Positions 46,815 to 58,329 of a stretch of 64,000 bases of DNA are shown piece after piece (positions within the stretch are counted from its first letter, which is position 1; the number at the start of each line of letters is the position of its first letter). The notes beneath the pieces were generated by a model that was not told the DNA's origin, did no database searches, and saw only the letters and a program-made list of their open reading frames with translations. Both the position numbers and the translations under genes were made by a program. The stretch is from assembly GCA_026874595.1 (NCBI GenBank), contig CM049317.1, positions 51,479,618-51,543,617 of the forward strand, in the 5' to 3' direction. The stretch is from Sipunculus nudus. Taxonomy: Eukaryota; Annelida; Sipuncula; Golfingiida; Sipunculidae.

Positions 46815-49800
46815 GTAGGTATCTTGTTTACAGTATGACTGAACATTTACTGGAGTAGAATGTACCGTAATGAACATGTACCGCAAAATAAAGGAGTATT
46901 TCTGTAGAAAGGCTCCTCTCGCGTAAGATTTTCTTCGAAATAACTGCATTTCCTGAACACCTGAAATATTTCCAAAAGTTAAATAGTCAAATTTTATGAA
47001 TGAATGAATGTTTTATTTCAGACACATACATTGGTCTATATATAGATGATTATTATGACAATATTACAGGAAATATTATTATAATGTTTATAATACAAAT
47101 GACAATTCTCTTTACTTTTTACTCATTTTTCTTACTTTTTTTACAACTCATTTTGAACATTTTGAATTTGTTCGGAAAAAAAGTATTAACTCGATTACCG
47201 ATGATTACTTTATTAATAATGGAAGAATACGAAAAAGCATTTGTATTACAAACATAAATGTTCAAAATATGTTCACCAAAAATATTTTTAAAATAGATGG
47301 TTGGAATACATGAAAAGTTTAAGTGTTTCTGGTAAACTGCTTCTACCAGGAAATGTAACATTTAACATTAATATTCTTTCGTCTTCAAAAATTGCTAGAT
47401 AGTTTCTGTAGTACTGCCGAAAACGTACTATTAAAAGTTGGTCTTTGAAGTTTTCATTCATTTTATCCCAAACATTTAATGAAATTATTCAGTTCTACAT
47501 TGCAACCTTAAAATTGTCGAACTGGCTTTTAAGGTCCAAACTTTATTCTGTGGGATGTGATTTTCATTTTTGGATTGTTATTTGATAAAGCATGGCATTC
47601 GATCACATATATCATTTCCTGCGTGCCGCACCGCTATAATAAGATTGTATCACATCGCGATCCCTTTATACATGATTTTTGTGCATTCCACATTATGCAT
47701 TCCGTGCATATGGGATCATAGTTTTATTTTGCTGTATACATTGTGTCATCGACAGCCCAGGCTAACAATGACTGCGCGGCTCAAAGACAATGCGGACAGA
47801 AGCTGTCGTCCCTGCAGCCTGCATACCCTCTAACGACCTGCTCAGAGGACGTCAAGTAAGAACTTTGTGTACATTAAGTAGTATATATGAAGTTTACATA
47901 CATTTTGTCACAAATTTTTGATTAAATTATTTATTTCAATATTGCAACCTTTTAAAATGGTTGACCACGCTTTTTTGGTCGATCGTCACTCTGCAGCATG
48001 TGATTTTCATTGTTGGCGCCACCTGTGTTGACCTACTTTCTGCAAGCTGTAATGGTCTTGTTTGCCTTTTTTCAAAAGATGTCATAAAGTATTAATATTT
48101 TGGCTTTCATAGCAAAGTTAAAATTTGCTAAAAGGAAGAGAAATAACATGAGTATAAATTCAGGCAAATTATTTTCAATATGGCATCTCTACGGAACTTT
48201 AAATTGTGTCGATCACAAAATGTGACAACTTGATGTGTTTCTATACGTGATGTATTGTCTGTTACCAAATATCTTAGGAACTGCTGCAGCTTTCAGTATC
48301 AAATTTCACGGGAATATTGATCATCTGACTGCTTAATAATTTTGACCTACAGGTAGCTACTTTCTGCAGGCTGTTATGTTTTTTCTGCTTGTTATGTATT
48401 AATATTTGTTATAATCTTTCGGAGACCCGGCATAGTTGTTCCCTCGCCTATGCAGTTGTGCGTAACAATGACGGGTGGCGCCACCTATACTCCTTTCTGT
48501 GCAGTACGAATATGGGTGTCTTTTAGATAACAGCCCATATCTCAAGAGTGGTTAAATGTATTGAGCTGAAATTCTGCATGTCCATAGATCTTGGATCTCT
48601 CCTCCTGGTAATGGAGACTGGTGGCGCCAACTGTAATACTTTTTGCGAAGCGTCCATCTTTGCATTTGCCATCTATTCGTCTTAGTGGTTTATTAAGTGT
48701 ATTGGGTTGAAGTTGTGCATGTCCATAGATCCTCGACACCTCCATCTCGTTAACAAAACTGGTGGCGCCGTTTGCAATCATTTTTCCCTGGCGTCCATCC
48801 GTACATTTGCTTTGGATGAAAATTGCTCATTTCTCAGGAGTGGTTCAAGGTATTGAGCTAAAATTTGGCATGTCAATCCATCTTGGAAAGTTTTCTCGTA
48901 AACCAGACAGGTGGCGCAACCTAGCTTCCCGTTTTCGTAGAATAAATTAATGCCTTTTTCTAAGGAGTGGTTTGCCGTATTGGCCTGAAATTGTGCATGC
49001 TCATAGATCTTGGACTCCTCCATCTTGTACTCGAGACTGGTTGCGTCATCTTCAATCGTTTTCTCGTCGCGCCACCCGTACATTTGCTTTGGGTGAAAAT
49101 TGCTTATATCTCAGGAGTGGTTCAAGGTATTGTTCTGAGATTTGGCATGTCCATCCATCTTGGAAAGTATTTTGAAAATCAGACAGTTGGCGCCACCTAC
49201 CTTCCAGTTTTTGTAGAATAAATTAATGCCCTTTTCTGAGGAGTGATTTGGCGTATTGGCCTGAAATTGTGCATATCCATAGATCCATATCCTCCATCTT
49301 GTACTCAAGACTAGTAGCGCCATCTGCAATCGTTTTCCCATGGCGTTAATCCGTCAGGTGGTTTAGTGTATTGGTCTGAACTTGTATTGGTCTGACAGAT
49401 GGCAAAACCTACCTTCCTGTCTCCACTGAATAACTTAATGCTCTTTTCTCAGAGCTTAAGTGGACTTTATTGAGGAGTTGTGTGACATATGGGCCTGAAA
49501 TTGTACATGTCTGGGATTATTTATGTCATATTTAAAGAGTGATGATGCTATTCAGCTGTTTTCATGTGGCTAAAATCCTACTTAAACTGTTTTACTGAAA
49601 AGTTTTGCCTACCGATGATCATGGTTTTATAGTTTATGTTTAATCAAACTTCTGCTAATTTCCACCTACATTTTTTTGCAATTTCTTGGAGGTTATTAAT
49701 GTTTTGCCCTGTCTACTGTACACACTCTATTTCCCCTTATCTCACTTCACCCGTACCACTCTGATTTCACCAGATACACGTTGTCGCTTGTCGACAACCC

Positions 49801-52774
49801 GTATTCTAGTTTGGCTTCCATACAAAGTAAATAATTGCTTAAAGGAAGTGAATAAAATAAGTATAAATTCAGTCAAATTATTTTCAATATTGCGTCCTTA
49901 CGGAAGTTCAAATTTTGCCAAACACAAGATTTGACAATTTGTTGTGTTTGCAATCGTGATGCAATATCTGTTACCACATATGTTAGAAAATGCTGCAGCC
50001 TTCAGCACAAAATTTCACAGGAATATTGAGCATGTGACCGCCATTTGATTTTGACCTGCAGGTGGCGTAACCTGTGTTGACCTACTTTCGGCAGGCTGTT
50101 AAAGTCTTTTCTCCCCTTCAAATTAAGTATTACTATTTTGAGCTTCTTATCAAAGAAAACACTTCCTTGAAGGAAGGGAAATAAAATGAGTATAAATTCA
50201 GTCAAATTTGTTTCAAGATGGTGCCTTTACAGAACTTCAAATTTTATCTTCTGATTAATGTATTTCCTGTCCATCCTTTGCTCTTACATTTTTAGTTCGT
50301 TCACTCTCTAAACTTGTGCAACAGGACAGTGTCCACTTGGAAAGGAATGAATGGTATTTTCACATTCATTTTTTGCTTTCTTTATCATCCACCATCGTGC
50401 AAAGTAGTGAACATTAGACCCCTTGGTCTCTTGTTACTAAATATTACCTTGTGCACCTACAGCACTGTTTTTGCTTGGCTATTTTCACGTTCCTGTCACA
50501 GAACTTAAGCACTTCACTTCAATTTCTCAGGAAACTAAGCTGCCGGTGGCCTCAGGGTGACGTAACAGCTTAACAACTTGTTAATTTAATTAACAGTCAG
50601 TCAAAGCCTGTACAGAATAACAACCACTATACATCTTCTTAAATGTCTTCCGAATTTGCAAACTTATTTAATGATTTTCTTTTAGCTTTTTGCAAGATTG
50701 GCAACATGAATTCGTTTCATATTAAGTCAACACTCGATATCACCTAACATTTCAATGAAATTCATTAATTAATGTGGTGTGATACAATATCTGGATTAAA
50801 TTTTCAAGCGGGCCTAAATACGAGGTATGCGGTTTGTGGGTGCTTTCTAGTTTCTTATTTCCCGGGTCTATTTTCCTTTGGTAAAATTTGCGCTGTTCTG
50901 TAGAACCAATGCCGTTAATTAGTCTCAGCATCAAGTGGTTTGAAATTCAGTAAATATCTATATAAAGTAAAACCTCTACAATGTGGGTACCCTTGGGACT
51001 GGGCCAAACTGCCCACTCTACAGAGGTGCCCACTACATGGAGGCCATGATTGCAACCTATATAATATGGAGAAGAAATCACGGGACTGTCAAAAACTGCC
51101 CACTATACAGAGGTGTCCACTTAATGGAGGTGCCCACTAGAAGAGGTCCCACTGTATCTATATATATGCATACAGTAAAACCTCGCTTGTCAGTTGCAGA
51201 GCTCACTTAAATCGAAAAAACAGCTTTTGCCGAAGTTTCATATTCGGAGTTCGAAGTTTAGTTTTTGCCTTCGCCAGGAGGGTATGCGTTCATCCCCGTT
51301 CATGTGTGTTTTTGTGTGTGTTTGTGTTTGTGTGTTTACAACATGACTCACGCAAGCTTAAACAGATTCTCATGAAATTTTCAGGGCAATTCGGGAATTG
51401 ACCATTCAAGACTCTGTTAGATTTTGGTGTGGATTCTATACATGACCCGGATTCAGAAAAGCCATCACGGAATAATCACAAATGTACAGTCACTTATGTA
51501 TGAATGGACTTGGGAATATAGGCCGAATATGTGACTTTAAACCCGGTTTCGTGAGCATCCCTCAATAAAGAACCTCCACATGGCGTAGGCATGCATTCCG
51601 TAGAATGTAGATTTCTGGTTGGGGAAAAAGGCGTTTGTGTATTACAGATTAAATTTTCTATTGTATTTACATTTGAATCATGTTTTTCGGAACATACCTA
51701 TGATTTTGTAACCCATATCGAAGGCTAATTTGTTTCTTTGAAATATAAAAAATGAGATACTATACTTACACTATAATGATCTAATCTTTCGTGTCTTAGA
51801 CATCTGTCCAAAAACTGATAAAATGCCCGGCTTATCTCACCTGTACAGGAACAAAATACCAGAAGCGAAGACATGCCTGACCGACATGATGACCGGTAAA
51901 CTGACATGCATGCCAGCGGGTGCCCCTCCTATGCAAATCTTACCTGGCAAAGTCGGAGTGATCAGAAAAGGAATCGAAGGCTTGGCAAATTCAGTGTGTA
52001 AAGGCAAGTGTCTACACTTTCATTTCAGCTTTGCATATGCACTACGAGTAAGGTGTGCGTCTTGTTAGTCCTAATGAGTCTGCAGAAGCGGACCCAGAGG
52101 GCGGTCCAGGGGTTCTGAACTCCCCCCCCCCCCCCCCCCCCCCGCCGCCTCTTCAACCTTTTTGTAAGAGGTTCTGACCAGTTGCGGCATGGAACCCCCC
52201 TCCCCGATTTTTCGGACCCGGGTACTTTTTTAGGTTTTATCATTAGTCCTAACGGGCTGGATCCCTCCTTTTCCTAAATCCTGGATCCGCCCCTGGTCTG
52301 GCTAACCGCCCCGGTGTGGCTTAAAACATACCTGATCCGGCTTACCTCTTGTTAAAGCCAGCTATTCCCTACCTTTTTTCTATAGAATTTGTGTGACTTC
52401 CGACTGACTGTGCGTACCTATTAATTATAATGAACTCCATGTAATGCCTCATAAGAAATGTACTCATAACGTCCCTGTGATGCAGGGGCGTCAATATAGG
52501 GGGATGGGGGAGGGGGGGGGGGGCTATATATTCCCTCCACTCTTTGGCAAGGGGGGGGGGGGTTAATGTAATCATCCCCCCTCACTATTCAGAGAATAAC
52601 ATTTATATATTGCAGATGAAATGTATTCATGAATAGAATTATAGACTTTGGTTCCATATATGAGTTTATTATGAAATATCATATCTAAACATAGTTTAGA
52701 ACTTATACTGGATACATAATACGTTATTTCTAAAAATTTATAATAAACTGTAATATAACTGAAATGTCATTAGG

Positions 52775-52809
<35 letters not shown>

Positions 52810-55800
52810 TTGAAATGTGTCATACAGAGGATTAAAAAAGTTATTTTGTCCAAACAATCGCATTAAAGTGCTCAACATATATATATATATATCACTGCTG
52901 TGATGGATGCATGTGGTTGATTGCATTTGTTGGTTGCAAAAGGCCCTTTGATAAACCCTGGTGCGTTTGAATTGCATCATTATTTTTGCCGGCCACTTCC
53001 TTGTTATAAAACACGTAACATAAGGTGGTTTGTTACATGTAAGCTGAAGTTGAACGCTCACTAGCTGAACGATCACTAGTTGCAAAACGCCCTTCCCAAA
53101 ACTGATTCGTCTGGTTGTTTTGACGGGCCACCATTTGTTATAAACACGTGGATATAAACAAACTAACAGCCAGTGTGCCGTTGGGTCAGCCTTCCCTGGC
53201 CTTTTTCTATAAATGGGATTACCTTGAGTGAATACACGTTAGATATCGGAATTTTCCCCTGTGAAGTGAAAACAAAAATAAAAAAAACATTTCTGCATTA
53301 TGATTTGAATAGTTCTAGGAAAATTCAATGTTTCCTGGAAGTTTATTTTTCAGACCTTGGCCTTTTAACACATTTTTGCTGACATGCTGCATGTTTTCTA
53401 GGTTGCCCAATCGTATCAGCCATTGTGGAATGTATCAAACCAGTAGCATCTACAATAGATCGCGTCAATCCCTGCAAGTAAGTATGGACCTGCTTTTTAA
53501 TTGATTTTTTACCACATGTATGTTGAATTGTAAATCAAAATCCTCAATGACCCGGAGGGGGGGGGGGGTGGTTCTTTGATCATAAAACTAGTCGTGATCC
53601 TAATAAGACTTGGTTGGCTTTAGGAAATTTGAGGACAGATCCTGCCACCTAGAGATCAACTTATAGTTGCTTATTCAAAACAAAATCTCCGGGTATGGTC
53701 AATATTTGACTGTTAAGGTAAAAACGTTATATTCGTTGTCCTCGTATTTGAAATTTACATTTCTCTTTTTTCTATCTGAATATGCAGCTATCGTCACGAC
53801 ATGTAATTATGAAAGTTGAAAACTGAATTACTGACACATTTGAGTGAATTCGATCCCATGATCGCTTATTATTCGCTCAACAACGGCACCTCTAGTTACT
53901 GCTGGTTTATTAAGAATATGTGAGAGCCCCGAGGGGTAGATTTGAAGATTATTGAGGAAATATTAGGAAACTATAAATTATCTAGATGACAGAACTATCT
54001 CTAAATCGCTCTGTTAGAGGTCTGCGTTTTTCTCTCCCAGTAAAAGAGGTGTATGAGGTACCTTGGTTGGCCATTACACACACATACAGTGCCGTTTTCC
54101 ACATGACCGTCGTCACGACTCGGAGTAGGCCCTATACGTCCACAAATAGCCTACTGAATCTAAAGGCCTGCGATTGTCAATGCCTTTACACTACAAGGAT
54201 TACGTGTCTGTATCACACTTCTAGCCAAAATGTTAGTAAAAATAGAAAGATATTGCGGGAGGTAATCTTTCTGACATTGTCTTATTTGTTAGCCCATGTG
54301 ATAAATATACTCTAGACCACATGCTTGATAAACAATTGTATTCTGTGCAGGATTACCTGATTCAGTTTAAATAGAAAATGAAAATAGAATGTCTAAAAAT
54401 CAGTGAGCATTACAAGAACAATGCAGCCTTGGGTTCTAAATTGGCATAGGTAAAGGTTGTGGGGTTTATAGTCTGATATCAACGACGATGTCAGTCAAAT
54501 ACGACTTAATTTTACACTGGCAATCAATTTGGAAGATGGGATTGAGCATTAACATAGAAGAAAGACACTACTTTGAAACAGAAAGGAAACGGTTGATAAA
54601 TGTATCCACTGTGACAGTATTATAATTCATATATTTCCCTATATGTTTTTTTTTTTATAATTTATTTATATTCTGTATATCCTCAGATGTTTGAAATTCA
54701 TCTATATATAATATTTCAGCAAAATTGCTTTCTACACTGTTCTTAAAGAGGTTGTTTCGGAGTTTATATACTATATATTTTGTTATGTTTTACACTCTTC
54801 AATAATCATATTATTATTCATATTATTTTAGTGAAACTGCTTTCTACGCTATGGTCGCTAAGGTCCAGAACTGCATGGTAGGCAAGCTGGCGCCCAGCAT
54901 GGAAGCCTGCCTGGCAGTTCGACCCCATATAATCGACACCATGAAGGGGATAATTGAGTATGTGAATAACAGCAGGAAACAGGCATGTCAGAGGAGAGAA
55001 GGCTCGGGTCAGTCACCATATATATATAGTATACCCTTGATAATCCGTACAAAGCGTGGGGGCAACACAGGCTAGAGCACTAAAACATTTGGCTCAGCAA
55101 ACGGTCAGGCGGGTGAAGGTTTAGGATTGCATAAAATGCAAGACGCCCCTTGGATATGCGAACTTTATGATATATATGTGAAGTTCGACCCCCACAATAT
55201 AAACATAAAATGTTCTCATGCGCATAGCAAATCGTGACCACTTTCATATCTATGGAGCCAGTCCGTTGCCAAAATTCGTCATACAAATTGTGTGGTCATA
55301 CAGAAGGAACCACGTTCTGCCTTTTCATAGGTTCTCAGTGACTCAGCATGACCTTTTGGTCAACCAAAACAACGGCAAGAGTTTGTTGAAAGTTATTAAA
55401 TCACGAATATTGGAAAGCCAAAGTAATTTATCGAAATATTTTTGTTATCATACTGTTAAGTCAATCTACGTGGGCCAACAATATTAACAAGCAAATTCGT
55501 GGAATTTATGTCCTCCGCTTCCGCCTCTTTTTGTCCCCCTTTTACCTTCTCAATATGTTTTAATTTTTATTTTCCCCTGAAAATGTCTCCACATGTCATT
55601 GTGCCTGTGTTTTAGTTTTCATTGTCCTCTGAAGATGTCTCCACACATCATAATTAATTTTTGTGAATTCTGAACAAAAGGGAATTTTTGTTTGTTTGTT
55701 GTGGAGCTTGTGATAATAATTTTTCAGACAGACACTCCAAAACCATTCCAAACCAAAATATGCATGAGAGCAACCAAAATTTGAATGAAATCGGATAATA

Positions 55801-56288
55801 TTTAGGAAAGTTATTGCACGGAAACGAAAACCTGACGTACGGACAGACAGACAGACAGCTAGACTGACAGACAGACAAACCAAAATCAATGTCTAACATT
55901 TCGCGGAAGCGGGGGGGGGGGGATACTTAAATGTATCAATGCAGTATGTAGCACATTAATGGAATCAGTTTAATATCTAAGGGTTTTAGTTGTGCTTTTC
56001 ATGATGGCTCAGTAAGAAAGGAACAATCATTTAGCCAAAATTAAAATCTATTAATTTCATCATGATACTGATTAATTTAAACAACATCTTGTTAATATCA
56101 GTAGGCAGTTCCTTTCCGCTGGCTTCCTACAACTTGCCAATATCGCCGCATTTTTTGTTACTCATTTAGCCTGTCCAATAATTTTTTTTTATTTAGATAA
56201 CTTGGTAATGAACAGCATGAAACTAAATATATCTCTCGTTTCAGTTTTACATTGATGGAATTTGGGATAGGCAAAGTTTGGCCAGTTG

Positions 56289-56354
<66 letters not shown>

Positions 56355-56584
56355 CCATCTTAACACACAAGCAGGTGTAAAGAATGTTAATGTACTTTGT
56401 TTGTTAACTGGCCTCATCAGGTATTTCTTACGTATATCTAATTTGTAATTTACTGATAATCTTCCAAAGATCACTAACATTGATATAAACATTTGAACTG
56501 TTATTCTTCATTCTTTCAGCAAGAAAACGGTCGATCGTAGACAGCCTCAAGGAATACCAGGATTTCCTTTGGATGTTTAAGTGA
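46769..56584 (+). CDS. Gene B: secreted 12-cysteine protein, six exons
   Basis: Exons 46769-46814, 47756-47855, 51800-52003, 53402-53477, 54832-55007 and 56520-56584 give about 221 residues. The signal peptide is MLAALVLFALCASGFG, with mature sequence starting near AQANNDC. It has twelve cysteines: three in each of exons 2, 3, 4 and 5. The long exons carry TCLTDMMTGKLTC and NCMVGKLAPSMEAC. Splice phases are 1, 2, 1, 2, 1, implying two related halves (exons 2+3 and 4+5). All junctions are canonical except the exon 3 donor (GCAAGT) and one frame conflict at the exon 2/3 junction. The protein ends in a basic, helical tail (ARKRSIVDSLKEYQDFLW). It is probably an extracellular disulfide-rich helical protein. 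No family was recognised. A poly(A) signal follows at 56669. Confidence 0.75.
47756..47855 (+). CDS. Gene B exon 2
   Basis: Acceptor GTCATCGACAG, donor GTAAGA; 100 bases, phase 1 in and 2 out. Encodes QANNDCAAQRQCGQKL and PLTTCSEDVK. Confidence 0.85.
48000..49460 (+). repeat. Satellite-like array in gene B intron 2
   Basis: Six or seven units of about 140 bp, of two alternating types, giving a higher-order period of about 277 bp (CATGTCAATCCATCTTGGAA at about 48866 and its match at 49143). Shared phrases: TCTCAGGAGTGGTTCAAGG, GTCCATAGATCTTGGA, and GGTGGCGCCACC or variants at most unit ends. Several 60-100-residue frames cross it on both strands, but they are products of the repeat. Confidence 0.8.
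49460..50960. other. Remainder of gene B intron 2, partly repetitive
   Basis: Bases 49800-50220 repeat phrases found at 48000-48350 (GGAATATTGAGCATGTGACCG, AACCTGTGTTGACCTACTTT). No exon consistent with the family was recognised, although a small missing exon is possible. Confidence 0.45.
50966..51157. mobile_element. Possible pogo/mariner-type MITE
   Basis: The left end is AAGTAAAACCTCTACAATG. The right end (inverted) is TACAGTGGGACCTCT. Internal copies of CACTATACAGAGGTG are present. A third similar end, TACAGTAAAACCTCGC, is at 51173. TA flanks are plausible. Confidence 0.45.
51270..51620 (+). repeat. Dispersed repeat R2, copy 5
   Basis: Contains GGAGGGTATGCGTTCATCC, TTTCAGGGCAATTCGGGAA and GAATGGACTTGGGAATATAG, in gene B intron 2 just before exon 3. 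Confidence 0.75.
51800..52003 (+). CDS. Gene B exon 3 (GC donor, 5' frame conflict)
   Basis: The acceptor is CGTGTCTTAG. It encodes KTDKMPGLSHLYRNKIPEA, TCLTDMMTGKLTCMPAG and KGIEGLANSVCKG, and ends AAAG|GCAAGT. At 204 bases it opens in phase 1, but exon 2 ends in phase 2. A one-base length error in the A5 run at 51810-51814, or an unseen small exon in the 3.9-kb intron, would explain this. Confidence 0.75.
52082..52296. mobile_element. Small poly(C)-bearing MITE in gene B intron 3
   Basis: Imperfect TIRs GCAGAAGCGGACCCAG and CTGGATCCGCCCCTG are flanked by GTCTG on both sides. It includes C22 at 52122-52143. Same family as 29748-29968. Confidence 0.6.
52500..52562. repeat. Paired G-runs
   Basis: Two G12-G13 runs about 30 bases apart, preceded by GCAGGGGCGTCAATATAGG. 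Probably the remnant of another small poly(G) element. Confidence 0.7.
52900..53235. repeat. Dispersed repeat R3 in gene B intron 3
   Basis: TTGCAAAACGCCCTTCCC, TTATAAACACGTGGATATAA and CTATAAATGGGATTACCTT match the right part of the element at 58330-58798. A second, more diverged copy of the same phrases precedes it (52930-53030). Confidence 0.6.
53402..53477 (+). CDS. Gene B exon 4
   Basis: Acceptor TTTTCTAG, donor GTAAGT; 76 bases, phase 1 in and 2 out. Encodes GCPIVSAIVECIKPVASTI then NPC. Confidence 0.9.
53480..54830. other. Gene B intron 4, no other gene recognised
   Basis: A G10 run is at about 53558. The 109-residue plus frame at 53986-54315 has no recognisable motif and sits inside the intron. 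Confidence 0.5.
54832..55007 (+). CDS. Gene B exon 5
   Basis: Acceptor ATTATTTTAG, donor GTCAGT; 176 bases, phase 2 in and 1 out. Encodes ETAFYAMVAKVQNCMVGKLA, MEACLAVRPHIIDTM and RKQACQRREGS. Confidence 0.9.
55010..56518. other. Gene B intron 5 with repeats
   Basis: Bases 55600-55890 hold a repeat-like segment ending in ACGGACAGACAGACAGAC and GACAGACAGACAAACC. A G11 run is at 55911-55921 and a 64-base AT microsatellite at 56290-56353. No exon recognised. Confidence 0.6.
56290..56353. repeat. (AT)n microsatellite in gene B intron 5
   Basis: About 32 uninterrupted AT units. Confidence 0.97.
56520..56584 (+). CDS. Gene B exon 6 (terminal)
   Basis: Acceptor TTCTTTCAG; encodes RKRSIVDSLKEYQDFLWMFK followed by TGA at 56582-56584. 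No counterpart was found in gene A. Confidence 0.8.
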
Positions 56585-56668
56585 ATGGAAACTGTTCCAG
56601 CAGTCACACAGCAGTCTTATGCTGTCCGTGCCCACGTGATCCATGAGTTACGCGGATAAACGAAGGAA

Positions 56669-56674
56669 AATAAA
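56669..56674 (+). terminator. Gene B polyadenylation signal
   Basis: AATAAA 85 bases after the stop codon, a normal place for a cleavage signal. A second one near 56898 (CTAAATAAATG) is less likely. Confidence 0.6.
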
Positions 56675-56679
56675 ATAGA

Positions 56680-57395
56680 GTTAAAACGCATTGTTTTACA
56701 TATTGTCATTCTTCTATTATTAACACAAAAACATAAATGTAAATTCTAATGGGCCATGACACTCAACCTAGTTTTATACATTATTAAAGGCTATAGTTCA
56801 GAAATGCAATGTAAATATTTGCTTTGCTTCTTTTATTTTGTTATGTTCTGTTATTCTGCTCTTTTTTCTTTTCATTTCTGAATTAATACATTCATCCTAA
56901 ATAAATGTTTTGATTCATTTTTAATATATTATTTAACTTTCAAGCTGACGTAGTTTATTCCATGTTTTGTTTAAATGAGGCATATATGTGCATAGACAGC
57001 TTTATCATTCTTTGCGAGCGCGGCTAAAAAGCGCATTGAATATACATTTCACCCCATGGGGAGTATGTTCTTTGAACTATCCAAATGCTTCTCTCCAACC
57101 CAGGAGACGAGCCGACAGACACTATTTGGCACATTTTGGACGGGGAGACATGTCCAAAAGGCGCAAGAAAGCCCCAACTCCTCTCCAACGACGCCCTCTC
57201 TATCGTAAAATACTGCATACGCCACTGCACTAGTAGTTGTATTCTGTAATCTTAAACAAGAAACCCAGGGAATAACGCTTACTCTTTAGAGTGCTGTGTA
57301 TGAAAGGGAGTAAGATTGAAGTTAACTAGTGATACTGAAAATGCCTTTCAGTTCTACTCCTACATGAGTGGCACCAATATTTGCTCTATTAGTGG
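56680..57395. other. 3' flank of gene B, no gene recognised
   Basis: A 68-81-residue pair of frames at 56988-57233 overlap on opposite strands, in a GC-richer patch with no recognisable domain. Confidence 0.4.
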
Positions 57396-57398
57396 TTA

Positions 57399-57737
57399 GG
57401 CCAAAAAAATAAGGTTTGGTTCTCAGGCACTATTTTTTCAGAAATCAATGCGGGCGGGCGGGCGTTTTTTTTTTTTTTTTTTTGTATGATTCCATAAAAA
57501 TGTCAAATGATAATGAAGAGCATGATAATAACAGATTTATTTAGCTAAACAAGTAAAAACACTACATAACAAATGAAATTTTATCAAAATTGTGTGATTT
57601 TATCTACTTGAAAGAAATGTCCGAGCGGCTGGAGCTCAAAAGTGGCAAGTTTCTATTGAAAATAAAAAATTTTGATGCGGGAGTTTAAAATTGACGCGGA
57701 CGGTGCCTGAGAACCATACCTTTTATTTTATTTGGCC
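57399..57737. mobile_element. 339-bp PIF/Harbinger-type MITE (TTA target duplication)
   Basis: TIRs begin GGCCAAA[A/T]AAAATAA and both contain TGGTTCTCAGGCAC. TTA flanks both sides (57396-57398 and 57738-57740). The interior includes GCGGGCGGGCGGGCG followed by T20. No coding frame. Confidence 0.75.
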
Positions 57738-58329
57738 TTAGAGCAGATTCATGTCAAAGGTCTTACATTATACATGGCTACCTGCCTCATCCCATTCAAA
57801 ACGACCATCTATCAAATTCTGTAACTTCACTTTGCAAAATGGATCATATATATTGTATTACTTATAACTGAATTAGTGGACTTAAATTCCACATATTCCA
57901 AATCGAATTATGTTTCGTCATATTTTTTCGTCTGTTGACACAATGTTGCTTTTCAGTTCAACTTGCATATTATTTGAAATTATTTCTTGCTTCCATTTCT
58001 GCGGTCTCGCTTTCTGAACCAATAACCATGGCAAAACCAATGTGGTATACATGCCACAGTCTGTAGGCATTAAATATTTTAAATCTTTTATTCTGCCGTT
58101 TTTTGTTATACATCTGAAAACATACTTTATAACTACATTGGCTATACACGTATTCCAAATTGGGCTTCTGTCGACTATGATATACTTGTTATTCCATATT
58201 TGTTGTAAAAAATACCAACAACTGATTCAGGATTATACATTATATAATACGCCCAAGACTTCAAACTGTGAATATAAAAGGCACTTTTTTACCAAAACTA
58301 GATGGATCAAAATTTTTGTCAACATATCT

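Noticed and set aside
47000-47257. Hydrophobic 85-residue frame in gene B intron 1
   Set aside because: Composed of AT-rich intron sequence; the splice phases of exons 1 and 2 join without it.
48542-49341. Overlapping cysteine-containing frames on both strands in gene B intron 2
   Set aside because: They repeat with the 140-bp satellite period and occur on both strands, so they are repeat translation.
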